64,000 nucleotides of DNA from the NCBI RefSeq assembly GCF_900119155.1, contig NZ_FPIR01000005.1, positions 149,824 through 213,823 on the forward strand. Reading direction: 5' to 3'. Origin of the DNA: Ruminococcus sp. YE71. Its GTDB lineage: Bacteria; Bacillota; Clostridia; Oscillospirales; Ruminococcaceae. Shown in pieces: positions 33,466-40,954 of the stretch. Position 1 is the first letter of the stretch. Each line of letters begins with the position of its first letter. A model generated the notes under the pieces. It saw nothing but the letters and a program-made list of their open reading frames with translations, ran no database searches and was not told the origin of the DNA. A program made the translations under genes and the position numbers.

Positions 33466-33512
33466 ATGGGGCTCTGCCCCATGCCCCGCCAAAGGGGGAG
33501 ACCCCCTTTGGA
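33466..33512. repeat. Double hairpin related to the dispersed element
   Basis: GGGGCTCTGCCCC is followed by a perfect 10-bp stem CCAAAGGGGG / CCCCCTTTGG (33489-33511) with loop AGA. The second hairpin matches the core of the dispersed family. Confidence 0.6.
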
Positions 33513-33550
33513 ATCCCACTTCGCTAACGCGCGATTACGGGGTGGGTGTG

Positions 33551-33602
33551 TTTTGGTTTTTTCTTATTTTTTCATATTAAGAAAAAAATAAGAAAACCAA
33601 AA
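33551..33602. terminator. Long AT-rich inverted repeat
   Basis: TTTTGGTTTTTTCTTATTTTTTC pairs with GAAAAAAATAAGAAAACCAAAA (about 22 bp, one bulge) around a short loop. It could terminate transcription from either side just ahead of the next promoter. Confidence 0.55.
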
Positions 33603-33614
33603 GATTTTTCCCGA

Positions 33615-33643
33615 TTGATATGTCCGCTGTGATGTGCTATAAT
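33615..33643 (+). promoter_or_regulatory. Promoter of the DUF218 gene
   Basis: TTGATA (33615-33620), 17-bp spacer ending GATGTGC, TATAAT (33638-33643). Confidence 0.83.
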
Positions 33644-33664
33644 ATTACACGGAGGACAAAACAT

Positions 33665-34411
33665 ATGAAAATAAAGAAATATCTTCGCTTATTGCTCCTG
33701 ATACCCGAATTCCTTCTCCTCGGTATCTTCAACGCCGCCGCTCCCATCTACAATGAGGGCAACATCTCGGCAATAGCCTTCATAATTGTGCTGATGTTCG
33801 TCACTGTCTGCTTCGACGGCTTCGCCGCACTTTGGAAAACAAAGGTCGGAAAAGCCGTGCTCTCGGCAGTGATGGCACTCACGGCGGCAGGTTTTCTCTA
33901 CGCAGGAGTGCTCTCGGGTCTGATGTACAATGCCATGACCAACACCCCCGAAGACCCCAAAGTCATCGTCGTGCTCGGCTGTCAGGTGCAGGGCACACAA
34001 CCCTCGCGGATGCTCGCAAGACGGCTCGACGCGGCCTTCGGGATAATGCAGGAATACCCCGACGCTCAGGTCATAGTCTCGGGCGGCCGCGGCAGCGGCG
34101 AAGCCATCACCGAAGCCGAATGCATGAAAAAATATCTCACGGCAAAGGGCGCTGACCCCGACCGCATAATCACCGAGGACAAGTCCACTTCGACTGCCGA
34201 AAACCTGCGCTATTCGCTGGCGCTGACCGACGAACGCGACATCACCATCGTGTCCGACGGCTACCACCAGTACCGCGCTTCACTTATCGCAAAGGCTGAG
34301 GGCGCGGAGTCGGTCACCGCCATAAGCGCGGATACCGAAAAACGCTTCCTGCCCACCTACTGGGTGCGCGAATGGCTCGGTATCACACACTTTTTCCTGC
34401 TCGGGAGGTAG
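33665..34411 (+). CDS. YdcF/SanA-like (DUF218) membrane protein
   Basis: A 248-residue protein with about three N-terminal hydrophobic helices and a C-terminal DUF218 domain. VIVVLGCQVQGTQPSRMLARRLDAAF, AQVIVSGGRGSGEAITEAECM and STSTAENLRYSL are the conserved blocks of the SanA/ElyC/YdcF group, linked in enterobacteria to envelope integrity. Biochemical activity is unknown. The ATG follows CGGAGGACAAAACAT; first of a two-gene operon. Confidence 0.88.
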   Translation: MKIKKYLRLLLLIPEFLLLGIFNAAAPIYNEGNISAIAFIIVLMFVTVCFDGFAALWKTKVGKAVLSAVMALTAAGFLYAGVLSGLMYNAMTNTPEDPKVIVVLGCQVQGTQPSRMLARRLDAAFGIMQEYPDAQVIVSGGRGSGEAITEAECMKKYLTAKGADPDRIITEDKSTSTAENLRYSLALTDERDITIVSDGYHQYRASLIAKAEGAESVTAISADTEKRFLPTYWVREWLGITHFFLLGR

Positions 34412-34414
34412 AAC

Positions 34415-34804
34415 ATGAGAAAACTAACGAAGATCGCGATCGGTATATTCATAACGCCTTTTGTGCTGATAATGCTGTACATCGGGTTCGAGATAGTCGG
34501 GATGGCGGTAAACCACTGCACCACCGAACGGCAGACCAAACGCCTTACAGCCTACATAGAGGAGAACGTCGCCGACGCCGAGATACGCGATGCACGCTCC
34601 TTCACAGGCAACACGGGCAACGGCAATCACGTTGACTGCGTTTCGGAGGTGGAGTTCACTTCGGAGATCGGTCACGACGAACTCGACCGCGCACTTGAGG
34701 GCTTTCTCAAGGACTCCACCCTGCGCATCTCCGAAAAGGACGGCGTTTACACCGTCGGCATGACAGTTTCGGCTCCTTTCCCCGATAATATCGAGGGTCA
34801 CTGA
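34415..34804 (+). CDS. Small single-pass membrane protein
   Basis: A 129-residue protein of unknown family: one N-terminal helix (IAIGIFITPFVLIMLYIGFEIVGMAV) and an extracytoplasmic domain of about 95 mostly polar residues. It begins three bases after the DUF218 stop with GGGAGGTAGAAC as RBS, so the two are co-translated. Confidence 0.78.
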   Translation: MRKLTKIAIGIFITPFVLIMLYIGFEIVGMAVNHCTTERQTKRLTAYIEENVADAEIRDARSFTGNTGNGNHVDCVSEVEFTSEIGHDELDRALEGFLKDSTLRISEKDGVYTVGMTVSAPFPDNIEGH

Positions 34805-34814
34805 GATATTTGTG

Positions 34815-34843
34815 TTGACATTTTCTTACGGACGTGCTATAAT
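34815..34843 (+). promoter_or_regulatory. Promoter of the GH43 gene
   Basis: Consensus TTGACA (34815-34820), 17-bp spacer ending CGTGC, TATAAT (34838-34843). Confidence 0.88.
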
Positions 34844-34858
34844 GATATGACGCAAAAC

Positions 34859-34881
34859 CGCACAATACCGTATGTTGTGCG
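34859..34881 (+). promoter_or_regulatory. Inverted repeat at the GH43 transcription start
   Basis: CGCACAA, nine bases, TTGTGCG: a perfect 7-bp inverted repeat just downstream of the expected start point. It is placed where a repressor such as a LacI-type protein would block transcription; it could also be an RNA hairpin. Confidence 0.45.
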
Positions 34882-34917
34882 AATATAATACGATCATATG
34901 AATATAGGAGAACCGCT

Positions 34918-36396
34918 ATGAGATACTCAAACCCCGTCATTTCGGGATTCTACCCCGACCCGAGCGTCTGCTTCGCGGACGGAAAATACTACCTCGTGTG
35001 CAGCTCGTTCCAGTACTTCCCCGGTGTGCCGCTGTTCGAGAGCGACGACCTTGTGAACTGGACGCAGACAGGCCATGTGCTGACCCGTCCCGAACAGGTC
35101 ATGCTCGACAAGATCAACAGCTCGGGCGGTGTGTTCGCGCCGACCATACGCTTCCACGAGGGGCGGTTCTACATGGTCACGACCAACGACACCACTCATG
35201 AGAATTTCTACGTCTACACCGACGACATCCGCGGCGAATGGAGCGACCCCATCACCGTCGATCAGGGCGGCATCGACCCGTCACTGCTGTTTTGCGACGG
35301 GAAATGCTACTTCATCAGCAACGGCTCGGACGACTTCGGAGACAGCGGCGTCGTGCAGTGCGAGATAGACATCGCCACGGGCAAAAAACTCTCGGCGAGC
35401 AAGTGCATCTGGCACGGCTCTGGCGGGCGGTATCTCGAAAGCCCCCATATGTACCACATAGGCGAATGGTTCTACCTGATGGCGGCGGAAGGCGGCACAG
35501 AGTACGGACACATGGTGACCTGCGCACGCTCGAAGAACGTGTGGGGACCTTTCGACGGCGACCCGCGCAATCCCGTCCTCACCAACCGAAACAAAGCGCC
35601 CTTCATCATTCAGGGCATCGGTCACGGCGACCTGGTGCAGGACAGATACGGCGAGTGGCACATCCTGACCCTCGGATTCAGGCAGATTCATATGTGGCAG
35701 CCCTACCACCATCTCGGACGCGAGGTGTTCCTGACACCCGTGCGGTTCGGCGGCGATGGCTGGTTCACGGCAGGTCTTGACGGCACCACCGACGAGGAAT
35801 ACGACATCAGGGGCGAATTCGCTCAGAGACCCCTGAAAAAATACACCTTCGCTTCCACCGACCGGAACATCGACTGGGCGTACCTCAGAAAGCCCGACCC
35901 CGCGAACTACGAGCTTGACGGCAGCCGCGCCGTGCTCCACGGGACGGGCGTGACGCTGTTCGACACCGACTCGCCGACCTTCATCGCGCTGCGTCAGAAG
36001 GAGTTTAAGTTCGAGATGTCGGTGAACGTGCGGATAAGCGGCGGCGGCATCGGCGGAATCACCGTCTACCACACCGAGAGCGAGCACTACGACCTGTATA
36101 TCTCACAGTGGTCAGACCACTGCGAGGCGGAGCTGAGGCTGAACATCGGCGGCATCTCCGAGACGAAGAAGGTGCGCATCGGCGGCAGGAGCGCGAAGCT
36201 AATCGTCAGGGCGGACGAGTTCGGATACGAGTTCTTCGCAGAGAACGAGAGCCGCACCGAACGGCTCGGATACGGTCAGACAAAGTTCCTCTCCAGCGAG
36301 GTCTGCGGCGGCTTTACTGGCGTGATGCTCGGGCTCTTCGCAGTCGGGAACAACAACACCGCCGAGTTCACCGACCTGTCGATAGAGTACAAATAA
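34918..36396 (+). CDS. GH43 glycoside hydrolase (beta-xylosidase / arabinofuranosidase type)
   Basis: A 492-residue enzyme without a signal peptide, so cytoplasmic. The five-bladed propeller shows the GH43 triad: base Asp in SGFYPDPSVCF, the Asp of GGIDPSLLF and acid Glu in YLESPHMY. The C-terminal 190 residues form a beta-sandwich (GGGIGGITVYHTESEHYDLYISQ) as in xylosidases of the XynB type. It probably trims imported xylo- or arabino-oligosaccharides. It has its own promoter, operator-like repeat and terminator, with no transporter beside it. Confidence 0.92.
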   Translation: MRYSNPVISGFYPDPSVCFADGKYYLVCSSFQYFPGVPLFESDDLVNWTQTGHVLTRPEQVMLDKINSSGGVFAPTIRFHEGRFYMVTTNDTTHENFYVYTDDIRGEWSDPITVDQGGIDPSLLFCDGKCYFISNGSDDFGDSGVVQCEIDIATGKKLSASKCIWHGSGGRYLESPHMYHIGEWFYLMAAEGGTEYGHMVTCARSKNVWGPFDGDPRNPVLTNRNKAPFIIQGIGHGDLVQDRYGEWHILTLGFRQIHMWQPYHHLGREVFLTPVRFGGDGWFTAGLDGTTDEEYDIRGEFAQRPLKKYTFASTDRNIDWAYLRKPDPANYELDGSRAVLHGTGVTLFDTDSPTFIALRQKEFKFEMSVNVRISGGGIGGITVYHTESEHYDLYISQWSDHCEAELRLNIGGISETKKVRIGGRSAKLIVRADEFGYEFFAENESRTERLGYGQTKFLSSEVCGGFTGVMLGLFAVGNNNTAEFTDLSIEYK

Positions 36397-36402
36397 ACGT
36401 AC

Positions 36403-36435
36403 ACAAAGCGGCACTGGCAGCCGCTTTGTTTTTTT
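36403..36435 (+). terminator. GH43 terminator
   Basis: ACAAAGCGGC and GCCGCTTTGT form a perfect 10-bp stem followed by seven T residues, six bases after the stop. Confidence 0.95.
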
Positions 36436-36536
36436 GCCCTGTAACTATATGAAAACGGAGCGGACAGGACGGCAGACCGTATCAGACGGATGCGTGATGA
36501 CATTTTCCGCAGCTGTTTATGGGGGAAAAGCCTGCT

Positions 36537-36995
36537 ATGGGCTGCATACTGCTTATAAACGAACTTGACGAAAATATTGTTTACACCGATTCGAGCTTCA
36601 CTCACGGAAAGCTGACAGGCTATACGGAAGTGATACCGAAAAGCATTATCGTTCCTCAGCCTGATGGTTCAAACCATGTCTATGCATCCTCGGGCTTCTG
36701 CACGGGAAGCAAGAGAGACAAAGCGCTGATCGGCGTTCAGGCAGTACTTACATTCAAGGGCAGCACCATGGGAAAAGAATTCAATATCGGATTCGATTGT
36801 CCTCTTTCGAGCCTGTATGTCGATAACAACTGCTATTGTTCTGTCGGCGGTTCGGCTGAAGATGCGGCTAAAAAGACAGACGATAACAACAATCAGGAAC
36901 GGACAGATGAAAAGGATGGCTACGGCATAAGCATAAAGTGTAATTCGGGCTCGGGTTCGGCAGCGTATTATATCGCCCGTATCTGCAAAAAGTAA
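36537..36995 (+). CDS. Aegerolysin-like protein
   Basis: A 152-residue protein without signal peptide. By eye it lines up with fungal aegerolysins such as ostreolysin A: CILLINELDENIV at the start, GKL, IPKSIIVPQPDGSNHV (matching the I-x-P turn), SGFCTGS, a central beta-strand pair, and FNIGFDCPLSSL matching the conserved F-x-x-DCP-x-x-S. This family binds membrane lipids and can act with pore-forming MACPF partners; none is next to it. A Gly-Asp-Asn-rich insertion (about 112-130) is extra. ATG at 36537 has GGGGGA upstream; the ATG at 36519 is weaker. No clear promoter. Confidence 0.5.
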   Translation: MGCILLINELDENIVYTDSSFTHGKLTGYTEVIPKSIIVPQPDGSNHVYASSGFCTGSKRDKALIGVQAVLTFKGSTMGKEFNIGFDCPLSSLYVDNNCYCSVGGSAEDAAKKTDDNNNQERTDEKDGYGISIKCNSGSGSAAYYIARICKK

Positions 36996-37048
36996 TTCCC
37001 CGATCTTATATATGAAGTGACCGAAAAGTGATCTCTGATGATCTGATA

Positions 37049-37086
37049 CTCCGCAGGATTTTTTCCCTGCGGAGATATTTTTTTAG
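37049..37086 (+). terminator. Terminator after the aegerolysin-like gene
   Basis: CTCCGCAGG and CCTGCGGAG form a 9-bp stem followed by ATATTTTTTT. Confidence 0.85.
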
Positions 37087-37160
37087 GAGCTGTGTGATAA
37101 TGGAATATACTGCGAAAAACCCGATAAAGCACGAAAAACGGGAAAGTTAATATTATGTGC

Positions 37161-37189
37161 TTGAAAATGCTTCGGCTTTGTGGTATAAT
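37161..37189 (+). promoter_or_regulatory. Promoter of the dnaD-dnaC operon
   Basis: TTGAAA (37161-37166), 17-bp spacer, TATAAT (37184-37189), about 30 bp before the ATG. Confidence 0.83.
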
Positions 37190-37219
37190 ACATAGTGAAA
37201 TCCAGACGAAGGAAAGAGA

Positions 37220-38266
37220 ATGCACATGAGATACAAGATAGGGGTCATGCCGTTCGGGCGGGTGTTCACCGTTCCGTGCGCTGCCGAAAACTACATAAAA
37301 GTCGCAGACCCGAAGTTCTGCAAAGTCCTGATAGCGCTGATGTGTACCGACACAGATATTGCCGACACAGACGAGCTTGCCGCACGCTGCGGTCTGACCC
37401 CTTCCGAAGCCGAGGACGCGGTCATTTTCTGGAGCACCTATGGAGTTATTTCCGCTGCCCCCGAAAACGGCGAGCCGATAAAGCAGGTCACCGCCGAGCC
37501 GCAGCCTGTTCAGACCGCGGAGCCTGTTCCGCAGGCACAGCCCGTCGTGCTGACCGAAGCTATCGACCCGATGAAGAATACCGCCGCCGCAAAGTCAACG
37601 GTCAGGTATTCGCCGAAAGACTTAGCGCAGAAAGCCCGTGAAAATACCGAGCTCGCGACCCTATACGAAGAGGTGCAGAAGATATTCGGCAGGACTATCA
37701 ATACCACCGAAACGGCAGGGTTCGTGAATCTGTACGAGTACTACGGGTTCTCGGTGCCGTCGATACTCATACTGACACGCTTTGCGCATGAGCACGGCAA
37801 GGACAGGATAGCCTACATCGAGTCGGTCGCGAAGGACTGGCACAGCAGGGGCATAGTCGAGTACGGCGCGGTCGAGGCCGAGATAATCAGGCAGACCGAA
37901 GCGAACCGCATCGACGAGAAGCTCAAACGCGTTCTCGGGATAGAGGGCAGCCTGACGAAAAAACAGCTGGAATACTTCGCGAGGTGGAGAGAATGGGGCT
38001 TCGACGTCGAGACCATCGACCTTGCGGGACAGCGCTGCCGTGAGAAGAAGAACCGCTTTGAGCTGGGGTATACCAACGGCATCCTCAAGCGCTGGCAGGA
38101 GGAAAAGCTCATGTCCGTCGAAGCGGTCATCGCCAGCGAGCTGAGATTTGAACAGGAGCGTACCGACAACGCCCGCAGCGATACTTCATATGACGTGAGC
38201 GGCTGGGAGGACATGGCTCTCACCCTCGACCCGTCACTGCTCGGCACTGAGGAGGGTAACCGATGA
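37220..38266 (+). CDS. dnaD: DnaD-domain replication initiation protein
   Basis: A 348-residue protein with a winged-helix N-terminus (about 1-90), a Pro/Gln/Ala-rich linker (about 90-130) and two DnaD domains. LYEEVQKIFGRTINTTETAGFVNLYEYYGFSVPSILIL and LTKKQLEYFARWREWGFDVETIDLA carry the YxxxI/W-type DnaD signatures. DnaD primes the origin and restart sites for helicase loading in Firmicutes. Overlaps the loader gene by four bases (ATGA). Confidence 0.9.
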   Translation: MHMRYKIGVMPFGRVFTVPCAAENYIKVADPKFCKVLIALMCTDTDIADTDELAARCGLTPSEAEDAVIFWSTYGVISAAPENGEPIKQVTAEPQPVQTAEPVPQAQPVVLTEAIDPMKNTAAAKSTVRYSPKDLAQKARENTELATLYEEVQKIFGRTINTTETAGFVNLYEYYGFSVPSILILTRFAHEHGKDRIAYIESVAKDWHSRGIVEYGAVEAEIIRQTEANRIDEKLKRVLGIEGSLTKKQLEYFARWREWGFDVETIDLAGQRCREKKNRFELGYTNGILKRWQEEKLMSVEAVIASELRFEQERTDNARSDTSYDVSGWEDMALTLDPSLLGTEEGNR

Positions 38267-39261
38267 AATATACACACAACGCCATCGTAAGGGCGGAAGA
38301 GATAGTCTCGGAGCGCAGGAACGCCGCTCTCGAAGAGGCGGAAAAGCGCGAGAAATACATCTTCGAGAAGCTGCCCGAGGTCAGGCAGATGCGCGAACAG
38401 GTCGCAAATTCCTATCAGAGCCTTATCAGGGTGATAGCTTTCCGCGACCCCGACGCCGCGAAGAAAGCCGAGCTGATAAAGGAAAAGAACCTGCGCACTC
38501 AGGAGAACATCCGACTGCTGGTGGGACAGCTGACGGGCGACCCGAACTTCCTCGAACCCCAATACACCTGCCCGAAGTGCAGGGACACGGGCATCATCGA
38601 GGGCGAACGATGCAGCTGCATACTGGAGCTGATGAAGAACTTCACGGTGCAGGAGCTGAACACCCGTTCGGCTATCGCTCTGCACGACTTCTCGGAGTTC
38701 CGCGCCGAGTTCTATGAAGGGACGGATATGCAGAACAAGATGCGCAGATGGGTGGATTTCCTCTGCAACTACTGCCTGAATTTCCCCGAGGACAAGCGCT
38801 CGATACTGATGATGGGCGGAACGGGGCTCGGAAAGACCTTCCTCTCGGGATGCGTTGCGAAGGCGCTGGCGGACAGAGGGTACGAGGCGGCTTTCGGCTC
38901 GGCGTTCGATTTTCTCAGGCGCATCGAGGACGAACAGTTCGGCAGGAGCGAGGGCGACACCCTCGACTCGCTGATAAATGCAGAACTGCTGATAATCGAC
39001 GACCTGGGCGCGGAACAGCAGAAATCGGTCTACGAGACCTACCTCTACAACATCATCAACAGCCGCGTCAATCTGCGCCGCCCCACCATCATCTCCACGA
39101 ACCTCGACACCAAACAGCTCGAACAGCGCTATCATGAGCGAATAGCTTCGCGGCTGATGGGGTGCTTCATACCCATCGTGTTCATGGGCAGGGACATCCG
39201 TCAGCAGATAGCACGTCAGCGGTTTGCAAGACCGAACGGGGCGAACAATCCCGATCAGTGA
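38263..39261 (+). CDS. dnaC: Replicative helicase loader (DnaC/DnaI type AAA+ ATPase)
   Basis: A 332-residue protein. A Zn-binding segment (CPKCRDTGIIEGERCSC, about 103-119) precedes an AAA+ core with Walker A GGTGLGKTFLSG, Walker B LLIIDDLGAE and sensor-1 region PTIISTNLD. It loads the DnaB helicase with the partner DnaD encoded just before it. Confidence 0.92.
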   Translation: MKYTHNAIVRAEEIVSERRNAALEEAEKREKYIFEKLPEVRQMREQVANSYQSLIRVIAFRDPDAAKKAELIKEKNLRTQENIRLLVGQLTGDPNFLEPQYTCPKCRDTGIIEGERCSCILELMKNFTVQELNTRSAIALHDFSEFRAEFYEGTDMQNKMRRWVDFLCNYCLNFPEDKRSILMMGGTGLGKTFLSGCVAKALADRGYEAAFGSAFDFLRRIEDEQFGRSEGDTLDSLINAELLIIDDLGAEQQKSVYETYLYNIINSRVNLRRPTIISTNLDTKQLEQRYHERIASRLMGCFIPIVFMGRDIRQQIARQRFARPNGANNPDQ

Positions 39262-39283
39262 CAAATCTCACACGAAATCAATG

Positions 39284-39322
39284 ACATCCGTCACCGCGAA
39301 AGTGACGGATGTTATCTTGTTT
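39284..39322 (+). terminator. dnaC terminator
   Basis: ACATCCGTCAC and GTGACGGATGT form a perfect 11-bp stem, then TATCTTGTTTT. The T tract overlaps the next promoter's -35. Confidence 0.85.
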
Positions 39323-39345
39323 TACGGGGAAAAATGTGGTATCAT
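39317..39345 (+). promoter_or_regulatory. Promoter of the small-membrane-protein operon
   Basis: TTGTTT (39317-39322), 17-bp spacer ending ATGTGG, TATCAT (39340-39345). Confidence 0.65.
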
Positions 39346-39417
39346 TAGTGCAAGGAAGAGAGAAAGCGGCGGTCACAGCACCGCTCTTACGGCGAAAGCA
39401 CTTTGGGAGGGATCATT

Positions 39418-39876
39418 ATGAATGAACTGAAAAGATCCGCACTTACCGCACTCGCATATTCGGCAGTCTGCTCGCTGACTTCATGGGCATATCTCGTTGC
39501 CTATGCTTACGATTTTTCGCTCAACAGCGATGCGGACTTTTTCATCTGGATAGCGTTATTGATAATGATGGCACTCGGCTACCCGTTTGTCGAACACAAG
39601 ATGCTGGGCGACAGTGCCGACCGAAACGACAGACTGCGCTTCGGCGTGCTGTTCTTCACGCTGTCGGTGCCGCTCTCACTGATAAACTTATTTATCGGAG
39701 CGAATCTCATCTTTAACGTCTTCTACCCCGAGAGCGCACAGCACGGTTTTCTTGCAGGGATAGAATTTGCCATAGTCGCCCTGTTTCACGAGCTGATGTT
39801 CGCGGCGGCGATAGTGGTAAGGCTGATATGGGCGTTTATCGTTCATATAAAAAGATCGGGATGTGCGGCAGTATGA
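39418..39876 (+). CDS. Hypothetical four-helix membrane protein A
   Basis: A 152-residue hydrophobic protein with about four membrane helices and the signature-free sequence ALGYPFVEHKMLGDSADRNDR between helices 2 and 3. No family recognised. ATG follows GGGAGGGATCATT. First of four small membrane-protein genes that run without meaningful gaps to 40907. Confidence 0.75.
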   Translation: MNELKRSALTALAYSAVCSLTSWAYLVAYAYDFSLNSDADFFIWIALLIMMALGYPFVEHKMLGDSADRNDRLRFGVLFFTLSVPLSLINLFIGANLIFNVFYPESAQHGFLAGIEFAIVALFHELMFAAAIVVRLIWAFIVHIKRSGCAAV

Positions 39877-40313
39877 ATGTAAAGAAAGCGCTTGTACTGA
39901 CCTGCGAGGCTGTGCTGTTCGCAATACTCACCTGCGAGCTTTTCCGCGACCTGAAGATACACGGCGGTTTTGCAAGTGTGGGAGCCTCGGTGATCCTGAT
40001 GATAATCATCCCGACAATGCTGACGTACATTTTTTTGAGGATATGGATGACGAAATTCAGCGGCACTGCACTGATTATCGCAGGGATAGCTGACAACGCA
40101 TATTTATCCCCCGTATCTGCACTGACGGTCAAAGGCATGGACAGCGGGTATAAATTCCTCTACATTCTCACGATGTTCCTGCTGAATATGCTCCTGCGGA
40201 TAAAGGTGCTTGAAACGGACTTCGGGAGCCATGCAGATATGAAAAAGGTCTTGATGTGGTCGGTCATAGCGATGATACAGGCGGCAGGACCGGCGATAGT
40301 GCTGACATCATGA
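39873..40313 (+). CDS. Hypothetical four-helix membrane protein B
   Basis: A 146-residue protein with about four helices. Its ATG overlaps the stop of the previous gene (ATGA), indicating coupled translation. No family recognised. Confidence 0.72.
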   Translation: MNVKKALVLTCEAVLFAILTCELFRDLKIHGGFASVGASVILMIIIPTMLTYIFLRIWMTKFSGTALIIAGIADNAYLSPVSALTVKGMDSGYKFLYILTMFLLNMLLRIKVLETDFGSHADMKKVLMWSVIAMIQAAGPAIVLTS

Positions 40314-40329
40314 ACTGAAAGGAGCGCTT

Positions 40330-40623
40330 ATGAAAACCATCAACAGAGAAAAAATATTCGACATGGCCGCCCGTGCGCCGTGGATAACTGCCTTTCTTTA
40401 CGGACTTTACTGTGCGGCGGCAGGGTGCGGCTTTTCGATAGCCTTTGCACCGCTCCACTCATACTACGGACTTGCAGGCTTTCTGCTCGGGGCGGCAGGG
40501 ATGATCTTATGCCTGTTCCCGTTCTGCATCGCAAGCATAGTTTACATGGCGGTCAGCGCTGTAAAGAATCACAGGGAAAACCGCCGCAGAAAACGAATAT
40601 CCGAAAAGGAGAGATCATTATGA
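40330..40623 (+). CDS. Hypothetical two-helix membrane protein C
   Basis: A 97-residue protein with two to three hydrophobic helices and a highly basic tail (NHRENRRRKRISEKER). RBS AAAGGAGCGCTT. Stop overlaps the next ATG by four bases. No family recognised. Confidence 0.72.
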   Translation: MKTINREKIFDMAARAPWITAFLYGLYCAAAGCGFSIAFAPLHSYYGLAGFLLGAAGMILCLFPFCIASIVYMAVSAVKNHRENRRRKRISEKERSL

Positions 40624-40907
40624 AAAAAGAGTTCAACGTATCGAAAGCTATATTCCTCATTTCGCTGCTGTATTACGTCGGTCTGTTGGGATACGCCGTT
40701 TACTGCTCCCATGCAGGCGTGGATTCGGGCTGGGCGATGCCCGCCATGAGCGACGGCTCGAAGGATTACGGCATCGAAGCATTCTGTAGCGGCATCGCCA
40801 TCGGCATAATCTTCACCGCCGAACGCTTCCTGTTCATACCCATCTATCAGGCGATATACCTGATAGTCTGTGGCATCGGCAAACTCATAAACAGAAAAAA
40901 CAAGTAA
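40620..40907 (+). CDS. Hypothetical two-helix membrane protein D
   Basis: A 95-residue protein: a first helix (AIFLISLLYYVGLLGYAVYC), an extracytoplasmic loop (SHAGVDSGWAMPAMSDGSKD) and a second long hydrophobic stretch ending in INRKNK. RBS AAGGAGAGATCATT. Last gene of the four-gene set. Confidence 0.72.
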   Translation: MKKEFNVSKAIFLISLLYYVGLLGYAVYCSHAGVDSGWAMPAMSDGSKDYGIEAFCSGIAIGIIFTAERFLFIPIYQAIYLIVCGIGKLINRKNK

Positions 40908-40912
40908 AGCAA

Positions 40913-40944
40913 ACGACCCCGAAGTCAAAACACTTCGGGGTCGT
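40913..40944. terminator. Bidirectional terminator
   Basis: A perfect 13-bp stem (ACGACCCCGAAGT with ACTTCGGGGTCGT), six-base loop, then CTCTTTTTT. It lies between convergent genes. Confidence 0.9.
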
Positions 40945-40954
40945 CTCTTTTTTA

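Noticed and set aside
33246-33591. Several plus-strand frames of 75-116 codons between glgB and the DUF218 gene
   Set aside because: They have no RBS, cross the inverted repeats and overlap each other, with atypical composition.
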